Source: Syngnathus acus (Eukaryota; Chordata; Actinopteri; Syngnathiformes; Syngnathidae). From it: a DNA stretch of 64,000 bases. Under the pieces are notes generated by a model. That model saw only the letters and a list, made by a program, of their open reading frames with translations. It was not told the origin of the DNA and did not search any database. A program made the translations under genes and the position numbers. Shown here one piece after another: positions 1 through 14,500 of this stretch. Position 1 is the stretch's first letter; every line of letters starts with the position of its first letter. The stretch covers positions 1,612,001-1,676,000 of the forward strand of contig NC_051108.1 of the NCBI RefSeq assembly GCF_901709675.1. The letters are read 5' to 3'.

Positions 1-646
1 GCATAGCGCCAAATTGCAGCCGGCTAAATGTTCGCTAAATTGATTAGCGGAGTGTCGGCAAACGTCTCCGCTAATCAATTAATGATTGTTTTTTTTAAAA
101 CAATACCCCTAATCAAGTCTTATTCACTCGTCACTTTAAAGATTTTGCTTCACGGATCTCATGTGCGACGTGACACAAAACATTCGAGTGGCGGCGATAC
201 GACACCCATACAGCAGTTAGCGATTTGCGGAGTGGAAATGAACTGACGTTAGCCATGCTAGTAAACTAGCAAGCCGCTTTGATATAGCGAGCGTCTCGTC
301 TTTATTTCACCAGCTGTGGACGTGCTAACTCTTGTAGCAGCTCGCAAACGTTCTTTTTAATTCACGCCGCTACTGTTGGGATGGTTCTGTCAGTTGGGTC
401 GCCGTTATCGAGGTCCACAACAACGGCACTCGGTTAGCATCGGTAACGGATCTGTTGCCTTGTTTGGCGACTCTGACGTTGGTTCCCATGGCCCGCTGAA
501 AACACAAACATCTTTCATCTCGCGTCTTTTGCTTTTCACGCCGCGGGTCCTGAAACCTTCCCAGGTGCGTCCAACTGCCTCGACGGCGCAAATAGAGACA
601 TGCTCGTCCCTCGGCGCGGACACACCCTGCGCATAGTTTTCCGTAA

Positions 647-666
647 GTGTGTGTGTGTGTGTGTGT
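647..666. repeat. GT microsatellite
   Basis: Ten perfect GT units. Confidence 0.9.
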
Positions 667-873
667 TTGAATATGTGTTTGACTGGTCTCCGTTTGGCCT
701 CAGGGCCTCCCTGGAGAATTTTGTGTGGCCTCTCTTTCACTCTCTCAATTGGTTCTCATTATCTCTCTGTCTTTGCGGCTGTTATCACGCTGATACATTT
801 CCTGCTGTTGGCACGGCTCCTGCATAGCTGATGGTTAAAAGAAAGCTGCTTTCATCTCGCCATTGCCTTTAGG

Positions 874-899
874 ACACACACACACACACACACACACAC
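874..899. repeat. CA microsatellite
   Basis: Thirteen perfect AC units. Confidence 0.9.
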
Positions 900-3800
900 G
901 CATGCACGCATACGTATACAAATGAGCAGGGGTAGCTTGGTTGGGGCCAGCATTGCCCCCGCCAGACCACAGGCCCAGACAAGCTCCACTGGCACACATC
1001 AACCTGATAGCATCTCCACTTTATTTCATTTTGGGAAAGACAGGAAAGGGGGGGGGGGGGGGGGGGATTTTTAAGTCCGACGGGTTCGTTTAGGCAGGCA
1101 GACGTGGCACGACGCGACACATGTTGTGTTGTTCCGCACTTAAATCATTGCGCCCGCCTAATAAAAAGCAGATTTACATTTCTAATGAATAAAGCCAGCA
1201 GTCAAATTGTCCTCATAATCCTCTTATTTATTTAAATAACCTCCACACAAGTCCTCTCACACACACATACACACCCCAAAAGGAAAATATAGAAAACATG
1301 CAAACAGTTTTAGGGCTGTAATATTTCCCAGATATGTCTAATCATTTCTGCCCACCCTCGTAAATTTTAGAAGCGCTCGCAGCCACAACAAAAAGGAGAT
1401 GCTGCTTTTTATTCTCAAATAAGTCACTTTAGTATGCACTTTGTGCTTCTTGCCTTGTTTTGTTTTTTTTCCTTTTCAGTCAGTTACAAGTTTTTGATGT
1501 GACTATATACCTACAACTTTGCTTAATGCTAACACACAATCCAAAATGCTATCAACGGGCTAACAAAAGTAGGATCAATACCGCTGCAATCCATATTTTT
1601 TTATCCTCTACGACTGAGTCACTTCGAGTAGGTGCTGCACTTCATCATGACGCACAAATTCTTAACATTGTGTTCAATTATGTATGTATTGGTAAAGTAC
1701 AAAATCATGGAGCGCTATTTTCCTTGTTAGTTTTGTAGGGGGAAGCTCGTACTGACGAACGCGTTCCCAATAAACTGGCAGCCAAATAGCACAACGAGTA
1801 ATTTCCCCGCTGAGATGTTTGCATTTACCACCATCTTGCGTTTTTGCGTCACCGTAATTGCACAAGACAAGTAAGTGGATGCAGTGAGGGAAGTTGTGGA
1901 GGGGGGGCGTATTATGGGGTGGGGGGGTGTAAGTGCAGCATGAAAAGCTCTCAGCATCTTGGCGGCGGCTAAAAAGCCAAATAAACGGCGTCACCGAGCG
2001 GGGCGCTAATGAGATAAGAGGAGGAGGAGGGCGGCGGCGCCGACGTGAGGAGGCGCGAGGCGGTCCGAAGCGCTAACAAGACGAGTCGCTTCCTTTTTTT
2101 CGCAGCCGCTAATGGCGCTAGTAGGACCCCACAATTGCACATCGTATTCGGGCTCTCGGATTTGCCGTAATGGCGGCGTACAAAACAGCAAGGCGGTTGG
2201 TTACGAGTGTTAAAAAAAAGTTGGCTTATTCTTATTTTGTCCTAAAAAAAATATTTTTTTTTGCAGTATTAAAAAAATTATAGCAAATAAATTATTACAG
2301 GATTATTTTTTCTAAAATATTCATCTTTTATTCCTTATATTTACAAGTCATATCATTAGAAATTTATTTTTGTAATATTACTCAAAATCATGACATTATT
2401 GACTATATGACAATGACATTTATCTCCTAAAATTGTAGATTCTACTTTTTTCCTTATAAAAAATAAATAAGAAATTTTTCGGGGTACAATCGCTTTAAAG
2501 TTTTTACATGTAAAATTTAAACATAGAAGGCGTGGGGCTGAGGCCACACCATTTTGTTTTGTGTTGAACACAGCAATTGTGTGGGGGGGAAAGAAAATTG
2601 GGAGGCGCGAGCTTCTCTTAATTCTACACCCCCCTCCCTCCGGAGCAGAGAGTGCACGCACACATCTGGAGCGCGCGGCACATGCTGCAAGTTAGCGGTG
2701 GCGCTCACACTCCAAATTAGTGGCCACTTTTATTCCCCCGCTGTGGTAGGAAAATATCAAATCTGCTGCCATATGAGTGCCATAAAGCTGCTTGTGCTCC
2801 GTTTGATGCCTTCATGTGGGACTCCTTAACTCTTGTGCGCGTGTGTGTTTGTGTGCGTGCACGTTTAGTGAATGTCGGTCTTGTCAGCGTATTCAAGCGT
2901 GCATTTTTCCACTGGTGGGTTTTTAAAGCTATCTTTTCTTTATGGCTTTTTAAGCTCGTCAGATTCAACCAAACGTGTGATGCTAATTTCTCTTAGCTTG
3001 TCCAGTGCGTTTCACATTGCATGCTAGCATTAAGCTAACCAAATGTTGTGGTCTACGCGCGATATTTTTGGTTCTCTTTTGTTTCATGGCTCAGTTGATA
3101 AAAGTAGCATCTGCGTAATTGCTGCGGTATGCTATGCTAATGTATGTTAGTCAAAATCGACTGTATGCCGTTCTCCCCCCCTCCCCGTGTGAGTGTGTGT
3201 GTCAGGTGCGCACATGCAGGCTCATAGACCGACATGACCCCGTTGGATGGAGCCTACTACACCTACACACACACACACACACACACTCACAAAAGAGGCA
3301 GACGTCCCCCCGGGGTGGTCCCGTCTGAGGGTCCGCATGCAGGCATCAACATGCTCACTGCCGTTTTGGGACATGGCTCATGAGCTCATGAGTGCAGACT
3401 AAAATTGACAGTGTCGCTTAGCTTTGTTTATGCTGCTAGGAAGTCCGTTTTTTTTGTTTTGTTTGTTATAGCAGCCAAAGGCTGTTACTTTCAGTGACAT
3501 TAACAAAAAAAACTTTATTCTCGTAATGTTATGATTTTAATTAATTAAAAATTGTTGAACGTTAAAAAACATTGGCCATACACATACATAAATCTGTATA
3601 TATTTATTTTGGTAAAATGTTATTTTTTAAATTGAATATTTGTCTTAAATTATTGAAAAAAACATTTATTTGAATATCATTCTTGTTTAGCAGTAATGTT
3701 GTACGTGACGTGCCAATTCATTTCTTACCGATATTATCTTGTAAAATGTTCCTGAAATAAGACTTTACAATAATGCAGTGCATATTTAATATTTAAATAT

Positions 3801-4373
3801 TGTGACTTTGTTGCCTAAAAATCCTGCACATTTTCTTCACAATTTTCTCAAATAGTCCTATGATGCCCTATCACTCCCCCCCACACTCCCGGATCGCGTT
3901 GAATTCAACCCCGAAAAAAAAAAATCCCGGCCAACCTCGACACGATTCCCACGTTGTCGTCCGAGTTTGTGTGCGGCCTTATTGGTGTTTACTTCCTGTT
4001 TACGCGTGTGCCACGTCGTCCTCAAGGAGGTCAAAACATCCCCGAAACGCGTGCGTATGTCATGCATGCATTCCGATTGAACATGTTTTTCTCGATTTAA
4101 TCTGCCACTTGACAGCGCACACACACACACACATGCAGTCCTCCACATTTGTAGCTACAAAAAAGGCATTAGAGTGAGGTCGGAATCATAAACAAGTTGG
4201 TGTTGCTTGTGAAAAAAAAAGAAAATTGCTTAAAATGGAAGCAGCGTACTCTCTGCGCTCCCCACTGACTCACGCACACACACTAAGAGAGAAAACCAAA
4301 ATAGACGCACAAATGCCTCTGAGCAGACGTAAGATGGATACACTGGCACGCTTTCAAAACACTCGATTTTGTA

Positions 4374-4398
4374 AACACACACACACACACACACACAC
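4374..4398. repeat. CA microsatellite
   Basis: About twelve AC units in the bcl11b intron, followed by GT then mixed CACG words. Confidence 0.9.
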
Positions 4399-4566
4399 GT
4401 GCTGATCACACGCACGCAAACATACACAAGTGGCACCACGTTCACCCCGAATGGCAAGCCGTGAGCTTGGACATCAAAATGAAGCAACTTTCTTCTGGGG
4501 GTGAAGAGGGAGGGAGGAGGGGGCTGAAGAAAACAAAATCATCGGGAGTAATTAACGCATTTTCAT

Positions 4567-4931
4567 ATGCAAATGTGATTAATGCAAAACTACAAAGTCA
4601 TTATGCAAATGAGCTTTTCCTTGAGCCTCTGTACAAATATTCGCCGCTCAAAATCAGGGATCAGTCTCGCCATCTTTTTTTATCTAACACCCCCCCATAC
4701 ACACACGCTCTTCCCCTCGTTCTCGCTCGTAGAGATAATACATAAGTAGCATGTGAAGTTATTGCCGAGTGTGTGTGTGAGAATGTGCGTGCGTGCGCGC
4801 GTGCACGCCGCCTTCTGATTGCGGGGCTGCTCGGCACTGGAGCGAGACAAGGAAGCGGGCGCACAGGGGAAGGTATGAATATGCAAAAGGCTGATTGCTT
4901 TTCATGATTAAAGCCTATTTAATATGCAAAT
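4567..4931 (+). promoter_or_regulatory. Cluster of POU octamer motifs in bcl11b intron
   Basis: Perfect ATGCAAAT octamers occur at 4567-4574, 4603-4610 and 4924-4931. A one-base variant (TATGCAAAAG) is near 4880, and ATTAAT and ATGATTAAA homeodomain-like words lie between. Two copies share the longer context TATGCAAATGAG. An intronic enhancer bound by POU factors is inferred. Confidence 0.4.
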
Positions 4932-7671
4932 GAGAGCAAGCCAGGTGATTAAAAGAGCACTGGGTGGTGGGGCACAAAAAAAAAAAAAAAATCACATTCA
5001 CCGTTTGACCTCTTAGGCCGGCAAAAGTCATTTTTACTTTTGGCTTCACTCTATAAAATATCAATTGGGGGGGGGGGCGCCTTATCAATGTTGTGTTATG
5101 GTATGTCAGAGTACTGTGATTTAAAAATATTGATCACTTTTGATCATGTATTAAAATCAGATATTGGCACCGTGCGATCACAAATGATCGCAGCAAATAT
5201 CACCGTTATGATTCCTAACACCCTTCGAAGCAACATCGGTGCGGATGGCCCCAACAGTCCGGGCAACTCAAGTGGGTCGCCCCGCCTACGCCACCCGACG
5301 GCCCCTCCTCCTCCATTCCCAAATGAAGAAAGAAAAAAAAAAAAGTTGACAGCCCGTCGACACCAAGTGGACGAAAAGGCGGCAAGAGAGATGTTTGAGG
5401 ATGTCGCTGTCACCGCCGCGTCTTATGAAATATTCACCCCGATCTCTTTTGCGCGCTGTGTGTGTGTCCGCGCACGTGTGTGTGTATATTTGGGCGCTTG
5501 TCACGTTGTGATGGCGCGCCTCAAAGTGTTCCGGGGGGGTGCGCCGGTGGCCGTCCTGGGAGGAGGTTCAAAGCCGGGACAGGCTCATCTCGGGTATCAT
5601 CCTGACACGCCACGGTTCTTCACAAACGCGCACGCACGCGGATGTGAAATATTAGCATAGCATCGCTGGCCCGCCCGCCCGCTCCCTCGCACCAGACAAA
5701 AAGGCCAGACAGGATGTTGTAAAAGCAGGTGGAAAAAAGACGGCGAGGGCCAAGGGGTGAGCACATGTTCGCCGTGTAGGCTGCAAACCTCAGCTGTTGA
5801 GCAGACGGCCCAGGTTTCGCGCATGAGCCGCTAACGCTTCGCTCGTCCATAATTGGCCCTCGCTTCATTCGTCCAAGTTGGCCTAACAAACACTCGCTGC
5901 TCTGCTCAGCAGCCACACACACTCGCCAGTCCGGTACGGTTTGTTAATCTGGTCGCAATATATTTGGGGCACCTTGACAAAAAACAAAATAATTTTTCAA
6001 CAAACAAAAGTCAATGACAAGATCTCCTCTAGGTATTTAGGCGTCAGTTGAGAACAAAACTCGTGGAGCAACAAATACTTTAAAAGGAAACACCGACTGG
6101 CCACTTCATTAGGTACACAGACAAAAGAAAAAAAGATAATGCTGAATTTTGATAGAAGCTGTCAGAGAAACATTCATTGGCCAATCGTGCGTTGTCATTT
6201 TAGTTAGCATCACAGACAGACTAGCATCAGCTTGTGCTCATTTACTTTATGAACTAATCATAGAGCGGCTAAAAATAACCAGACAAGCCGGAATACCTCA
6301 AAAGTTACTCATTAAAAGATTTCCGGGAAGGAGCGAGGATTTATTTTTTTTTCCCGAAGTGACAAGCGATGTCGATTGAGGAGCTGTCGTACGCTGTTTA
6401 TGAAATAAACATGGAAATATAAAAAGAGTTCGTCACGGGCGCGCACGCTCACATTCATGCAACATCTAAAAATGTGCTCGCCGTCTTTCACAGGAAAGCG
6501 ATGTGCGAACCTCAAGAAAAATACATTTCACACACCATGATGTTTATGCGCGCGTGAAATGAAATGTATAATAATTGCAAAAAAATATATGGTAAAAATG
6601 GCCGCAGCTTGTTTTATATATAGTTATAAAATATATATAATGTAACATTTGTCATCACTGGGGCAAAATCAATGTGTTTTGATTTGTGGCTCAATACGAC
6701 GGCTGTGTGACTAATTTAACGAGCAGCACATTTTTAACGTCCTCTTTCCGAAACGAGTGTGACATCACGTCTGTGCTAATTGTTTCCGACGTGGAAATTG
6801 TAAATTATCAAAGCTCCCGTAGACGTAATCCCCCACCCGGATGGCCATCACCGACTTGACTCCCCCCCACCTAGCGTGATCAGATTAAGAATCCCCTTCC
6901 CCTCAGCACGATGAATTTTTATTTATTAGCTCGTTTATATGAAACGATGATTGTTTTAAAACGGCGGCTGCTGCATTTAGGGAGCGTGGGAGGCGGAGGT
7001 GTCCTACTCATCACCTTCTTCCTCACCCTTTACAATTGGTTTTAACTCAAGACCTCCCGCAGGCCTGTGTGGGTGTGTTCCTGCGTCCGTGCATGTAACA
7101 CGACACACACTCTCACACACGCGCACACACACACACATACTCAAGTCAGGCTAATGAAATCATCTGTGGCTACATTAATCCCTCCTGAAGGCCACAGTCA
7201 AAATAACAGGGATTCTTTTAAATGCAGCTATCTTGCGCAGACAGGTGACGCACACACGCACACATTCTAAAAAGAAGCTTATCGAAGCAGTTTTCTGATG
7301 TGTAGCAGCCAAAATGCCCTCGCAAAGAAAAAATGCCGCCTTTACAACAGTGCGATGTCAAAGTTTGGAGCACACAACCGAAGAGAGCTTTCCTAGCATT
7401 TTTCATGTCAACCAGCCAAGATGTCCCTGCAATTAAAAAGTCCACAAGTGCGTGCGTGTTATACATACTCAAGTCTGAAAGTGGCCAAAATGTCTTCATA
7501 ATGAACAGTTATGCCACAATGACAGAAAGAAATGTGTGGAGGGAGTTTTCCGGTGTCCACCAAACAAAATGTCCTCACAGCACACACAAAAAAAAAAGAG
7601 CTGCTCAGCTATGTTATCCGCACTCGCAATGAAAAATGTCAAAGACAAGTTACAGATGTGTGAACTCATAC

Positions 7672-10600
7672 CTCCTTTCTCTTGTTTAGGGCAGATCCCC
7701 TTGGCCGGAGTCAGCCTCCTGTGGGCGTCGTCGTCCCTGCAGGGCGTCACCTGCACACCCACCTCCACGGGCAGCATCGGGGCTCGCCTCCCCATCTGCA
7801 GGGCGTGGCCCCGCGGGGAGATGGGGATGCTGGCGGCGCCGCCCGCCTCCCCGGGCTTGGCGGAGAAGGAGCCCGGCGCCCCCTGCGGGGGGCCACGGCA
7901 CAGGCGCCGCTTGTGCTCGATGAAGACCAGGATGTCGCCCAGCGGGAAGTTGGTCTGGCACTGGCCGCACGTCAGCAGGTCGTGCTCCTCGGGGCCCCGG
8001 AGCGCGGCGGCCGGGACTGGCGACGGGGATCTCGCCGTGGTCTCATTGGCGTCGGCTGCGGGAGGAGGAGCACGACAGTTGAGTTATTCTCCAAGATGGA
8101 AAACTGAGAAAAGAAGACTGCGAAAAAAAAAAAAAAGGTGCCACAAATGATCACAATGTGTTTTGAAGTCGAAAACAAAGGGGATTGGTACGCAGCCCAA
8201 TGAAGAAAATGTTTTGTAGTTGCCACACTATGCCACACGATGGCAGCATGGCACTTTTTCCCCCGCAATCAGACTAAATGAAGCTCCTCATCTCACTTCA
8301 TCCCATTTTAGTTTGAGCGTCGAGCTAGCTTTATGCTCGCGGTTGGTGTTCGCCACCACGCACACACAAATTGCGGTGGCGAGATAACTTGATAAGAGCA
8401 ACCCGTCGCGACCGCACGACCTAGTCGTTCCCTCGCAAGTGCCGACCGAGTTCATGGAATACATCTGGCACCTGCTTGGCTTATCCGCCCCACATCGGCG
8501 TGGGCGACACCAGAAACACGTCTGTACCATGTGCGTGCATGCGTGTTACGTGTGGCCAGGAAGCGCTTCATCTCTCGGTGCACGCTGGGTTTCCGCTGGC
8601 GGCCTTCGCTTCGTTTGCAGAGCTGCCACACACACACACACACACGACAAGGCCGCATCTATCCTGTGTGTGTGTGTGCGCAGGTGAGTCAAACAGTGTA
8701 TCCTCAGCAGACATAAAATCTATAGAAGGTCCCGTTACCAGAGTAAATCTCATTCTTCACACATCTGACACGGACATTAATAACCATCGCGCTCACACTC
8801 AGGCACACCCCGATGGCGTCGACTTAGTCCCTCAGCTTAGCGTAAATCCCTAACGGACAAGCTAAAAAAAAAAAAAAGTCCTTTTCCCCAAGCCGGAAGC
8901 TCCGAGCTGGCTCCAGGTGTCCTGGGCCAACGTGCACCCAGGGAGAGGCGCCGATGCCCGGGAGAGATGCACAGCCTGGAACATCCATCTCGCTTCTCTC
9001 CAAACATGACACCCCTAATAATTGCTAAGGCAAAGATAACCGCTGTGTGTGCGTGCGTGTGCGTTATCAGCGCAAAAATCCTAAACTCCCTTATCTCTCG
9101 TCTCAAACTGTCAGAGCCTAGTTCCTCCTCCAAACTTGCCGTCACACTCGGTTTTTCCATCCCCCAATTTTTCCCCAAATGTTTTGCTATTCATTCACCC
9201 CGGCGCCCCCCACCTCAGCCCCCGTTCCGCTCCCGACATGGAAGGCTGGCGCATCGCCAGATCATTTCCATCTCATCATCTTTGGTGGCGGCGAAGGAAC
9301 ACAAACGCATATTTACCTGCGGATCACACAGCTTGTGGCCGCCGTTCATCGGGAAACGCTAATAGAGGAGCGCGGCGGCCATATTGGACGCGTGCGACGT
9401 ATATTAGACGCAAATCTCCCAGCTAACAACACGGCATGTTCCTATTTGCGGGCGAGACGGCGAGACAGGTGGCGAGATGGCGACGGTAGGGGGAAGCCAT
9501 CCATGCCAACTTTTTAAAAACTGAATATGCGAATCGCAAACACAAGTTTCGTATGGAATTGTTTGCTTTGATCTGACCAATCGGATGCAACATGAAATGC
9601 AAAAAATATTAGGTTTGTGGGGTTTTTTTTAAGCACACTTCTAATTTGTCAAATGAATTAATTTTTTTTTTTTGCTTTTTTTAGCTCGTCATTGACGCCA
9701 GGCCTCGCCAACGAGACTCGTTGGACCTCCTTGTGTCACTTGGATCGAGGTAAGATATTGTTTGTTAACCACATCTGTTCACTAATTTTCCCAAACTTGT
9801 GAGGCTTGTTGACTCGACGCCCGTGTCTTAAATGTTTTCTCAAAAGTCCAATCGAACAAAAAGTCAAGTTTCGGCTATTTCAAGGAACCTTCAAAATGTA
9901 CTATTTGCACACTGCTGCATCTCATTCGGGCCTTCTTCTCACCTGTGTGGAAGTGCAGCAAGCGAGCGTGGAATGTTTGCAAAGGGGCAGTGAGTGTGTG
10001 TGTGTGTGTGTGTGTGAGTGTACGCGCCGACAAACACACACGCACAAGCAAAGGTGTAAAAATGGAAACACGCTCAAATCTGTAGCAGCGCGAGAGCCTG
10101 TCAAACACGCGGTCGAGCCGTGAAACTCAAAGCTGCTTGGCCCGCTCTCTCTCTCGCTCTCTCTCACACACACATACAGAGAAGGGAGTCAGGCAACCTT
10201 TGAGCGCCCCCTATCTGCCACCAGCATCACTACCGCACCTCAATTTTCAGAGAAGCTCAGCCAACTACTATTTGCGTCAGTGCATTAACAGATGACACGT
10301 GCTCGTGATTAAGTGGCTTTTTTTTAACCTGTGCTAATGCTTTTTGTTAAGTTTTCTTATTATATACCCAAGAAATGTTTTAAAAATATCATGCAACAAT
10401 GTGATTTTCTTTCTTCAATTTTCAGAATCCCCCACATCACGTTCTTATTTTATTTAACCCAGAGCTAGACAACAAATATTTTTCTTTAATTTAGGTTTCA
10501 AAGGTTTTTCAGATCTGTGCTTTATAACTGAACAGCAACAATTCGTTTTCAATGCCGGAGCACAGCGCGAGTTCATTGGGCCGAACAATTTTGAAAAATT

Positions 10601-12256
10601 ATCTCATTTCACCCCCTTAATTCAACAAATACAAACAATGAATTGAAAAGTATTACAATAAAAATCACGTCAACTTTTCATGCTTCATGAAACAAACTTT
10701 CAACACGTCGACATCACTTCTCAAACGTTTATCTCGCTGAGATCAAGGTTTTCCCCCAAATGACAGCCATTGGAATGAGAAAATTGCATTTGTCAATTTA
10801 AATTCAATTAATTGTTCAGCCCTACGGTAAGATGATAACTATCATATAAAATATAGCTTGCAGTACCAATACGCTTCCGAAACGTTCTCTATATTTGGAT
10901 TGGGAAGGCAAGCATTTTTTATTTAAAGCTAAGAATGATTTTTCCCATTCTTAACCTCATCTGAGCCCTGGCTTTGTTCCACGAGCGTCGTTTGTGCACC
11001 GGCGGAGGTTGTTCAAAGCGAGCTGGAGGGAGTGTTTTGCGAGCTTACATCAGCGGCCTTTAATAAATCTCATAAAAAAGCCTAATGATGGCGGGCGAGC
11101 CGATCTAAACGCTGGCTGGCCGGGAGCGGGGCAAAAATTCCCAGCGAGGTCTGTCAGTGGAATTTAGAGGAAAGAGAATTTTTATACAAAACGGCCACGC
11201 TGCTCACGCTAACCCCCCCCCCCCCCCCCCTCCTGCTTTGTCTTTGTTTGCATTTTCCTAGGGAAAAAAGGAACACGCAAGTACGCCCCCAGGGTGGCGC
11301 AGGGGATCGGGTGGGGCAGGGGGGGGACTCTTCTTCTTAGCCCACCACCCCCCAAAAAAGTGTCCAATTACAAAGATCAGCGTCAAATTTAGCTCAGGTT
11401 TATCTCACTTTTGTTTTGTATTTTTGGGTGGAATTCTTTTGATCAAAAAGTTGATGTGAAATTTTAGCATCATTGTTTTGCTGTTTTTCTTTTACGCTTG
11501 TATGTGGGTTTTATTTTTTTCATTTTTTTATTTCCTCACCCTTTTTGTGTTTCTTTTTTTACTTTTTTTGCCAACAATATTTGTATCCCTTTTTTTTCTC
11601 TGTATCCCAAACTTTATTTTTTTTTAACTTTTAATTTTCTTTTTGCCTTTTATGGTGTGCTTTGAAATCATTTAGCAGTTTGTTTAACATGTTTGGCTTC
11701 TAGATTTTTTTTCCAAGGTTCATCTGGAAAATTTAGAGAAAAGGGAATTTTTCAGCAAAAATTCTCACTCCCCTCCCCTTCTTGATTTTCCCAGTTATAC
11801 ACACACACGCGCACACACACACATTCTATACCCTGGGGGGGGGCAGGGGCTGGGGAGGGGGGTGATAGGGCTGCTCGCATGTTGGTGATTCTCGCTCCCG
11901 TCGGGAATAAACGACACCGGCGACGACATCGCAGATGGTTGCAATCAAAAATTCAAACGACAAGCGGCCTCGCTTTAGCCTCCGCCGCCCCCGCAGGCGG
12001 GGGAACGCTCCGGACGGCCGAGCCCCCGCAGACGACGAGGCATGACGTGGCAAGATAGGCATCGGCGTTTGACAAACTTTTCCGCGATAAGATAACGAGC
12101 GAGCGAGCGGCGTACAAAATTCATCAGATGTGCTCGGCTGACGACGCTAAAATATTAAAGCAAAATGAGGGAACAAAGTGAAATGGCCGACAGCCAATCG
12201 GGAGCCAATCAACGCCTGCGAGCAAGTCGTCTGCTTGCTTATGCTCACACACCGTA

Positions 12257-12346
<90 letters not shown>

Positions 12347-14436
12347 GCCATATGGTGCAAATAAAGAAGGGGAAAAGTGTTGAGCAGATCAGATCAGGGA
12401 AAGGCGCATCGGCTATATGTGACGCCGCCTTTTCGTCAAGCGACTAACAACCATGCTAAAGTTCACGTTAGATGTAAAAAAAAAAAAAAAACAGTCTGTC
12501 AATCTCCATTTTGTCTGCGGCAGAGGGAGCAAGGGCAGCTCGTGTGACTCGAGGATTGACGAGCAAAGACCTCAAATTATAGAAGAGGTGGTAAAATTTT
12601 CGTTGGGGCGCTTTGATGAAAAAGCTCGGCTCGCCATAAAAATGCCAAAAGGTGCTGTTTTGTGATTGCCAGCCACTTGATGCCTGCTGAGATCAGGCCA
12701 AAGCAATATCTAATGTACAAGTAGTGCTTTGACGCCACAGCTCAATTAAGTTTGTAACAACAACAGATGTAGTGTGGTGTGTGAGCCTTTAAAAGGCGGG
12801 GCTTAGTTTGGGTGTGAGATTTTTTATTTTATTTTTTCCCACTCCAGTGACAATGTATCTGAAAATTGCTTGAAACTTGAAATCTGACTCACAGCGCAAA
12901 GCATTTTTTGAATAAATTGAACTGGTAATGGCAAGTTCCACCTCATGTAAGATACTTTTTGAAATCTGTTTCCAGCTCGAGGCCGGCGGCTACCACGAAA
13001 GGGGCTCGATTCCGCGAAGCCTCGCTCGGCTGTGGGGAAATATGCCGCCATTCTGGTGGGTGCCCCCGCCGAGGTCCGCGGGGCTCATCATCCGCGTGAC
13101 TCGGATGACTGCGAGAATGGCGGCCGGCCACCTGCGGCGACTTCTCGTGTAAGCGGACACCTGCCTGACAGTTGACACCTCAACTCACGCTTGCCTTTTT
13201 ACATTATTCCATTAAAAAAAAAAGAAAAGAAAAGGTTGTTTCGTGTTGACTTAATCAAATCTTCTCTGCCTCCTCCAGCCCGAGGTGCGATCCGATGCCG
13301 GAAAACCGGAACAATCCACCTTGAGGAAATAGCCCACAGTGACAAGCTCAAGTCCAAAGTGAGACAGTTTGACCGTTTTTTCATCTATGTGTGTGTGTGT
13401 GTGTGTGTGTGTTGTCTGAGTGTAAACAGTAATTGGAATTGGCCCGCGGCGAGGTTGCTTCGCGTTGGTCTCCAAACCCAGTTTGAGAACAAGTTGGGCT
13501 TGATGACTGCGGCCTGCTCGCCACGCTAACCAGAAACCGACGACGTCGTTGTACTTTGGTTTCATAACGCGGTCTCACGCGCTCTTATACAAAACATGAA
13601 AAAGATGTTTACTCGTTAATTATGGTTATGAATTTATGAAAATTTCAGAGTGGATTCAAGTGTCAATGTGGCGATTATTATTCCCATTTTGAGTAAACAT
13701 TTTTTGTTAATGTTCATTGGCGCAACAAAAATTGAACTGCAACCGTTCATTGACGATGCCAGGGCTAACGTTAGCCTAGCTCAGCTGAGAGACGGTGGAT
13801 ATAAAAAGTCGACACAACCCTATTCAATTGACAGGATTTTGTGCTATAAAAAAAATTAGGGGGATTATGAACAGTTATAGCGGTCGGCGTTCGCGCAAAA
13901 ACTTCAGGCCTCTGCGAGAAAGCAAAAGAATAAATGTCAGTAAAAGCCTACTAGAACATCTGAGTTTGAATTGGAGTAGAAGAGCCTGTGCACACTTTTT
14001 CCCCTTCCTTCTAAATTTTCAATGAAGTTCTTAGTGGTCACAATTGAGGTAAAAGTTGAGATTTTATTTTTCCACATGACCCCCACAAAAAAGATGGCAT
14101 TTGACCATCCTCAACTTTAGACAAGTTCGAGTTTCCAATTTATTTTTTCTTGTTTTAATTCTTGTAGATGAAATATTGTCATTCTGATTTTGACTATACT
14201 ACTAATACAATACTATATGAAGCACTCATGCTATATAAATCCAATTAAATAAATTTGATAAGAAATTCAATTGAATAAATTCAATCAACCTATATATAAT
14301 GAGTTTGATTTTGATTGTACAGCCAAATTAAAGGACAAAATGAGATGGAGGCGTGTCTTCACCACATCCAAATTGTGATTGCTTTTGACTTGGCAGAGGT
14401 GGGCAGGGCACACTGGGGGTGACATTCAAACTTCCG

Positions 14437-14500
<64 letters not shown>

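Larger units (their letters stand above)
1..7671. other. bcl11b: bcl11b intron downstream of coding exon 2 (partial)
   Basis: This stretch lies 3' of the second coding exon of the minus-strand bcl11b gene, so it should be intron. The remaining zinc-finger exons are not in the window. I see no exon with conserved protein content. It holds GT/CA microsatellites near 647-666, 874-899, 3265-3286 and 4374-4398, a G run at 1048-1066, AT-rich segments at 2210-2520 and 3480-3850, and three perfect POU octamers between 4567 and 4931. Near 6094-6118 a short piece (ending in TTAGGTACAC) resembles a common vertebrate interspersed repeat, recalled from memory only. Confidence 0.8.

Noticed and set aside
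5040-5660. Open frame of 206 codons, plus strand, in the bcl11b intron
   Set aside because: It runs through G, A and GT simple repeats, has no family resemblance or splice context, and lies inside an intron of another gene.
7536-8150. Open frames on the plus strand over bcl11b exon 2
   Set aside because: The conserved CCHC zinc finger and in-phase splice sites are on the minus strand.
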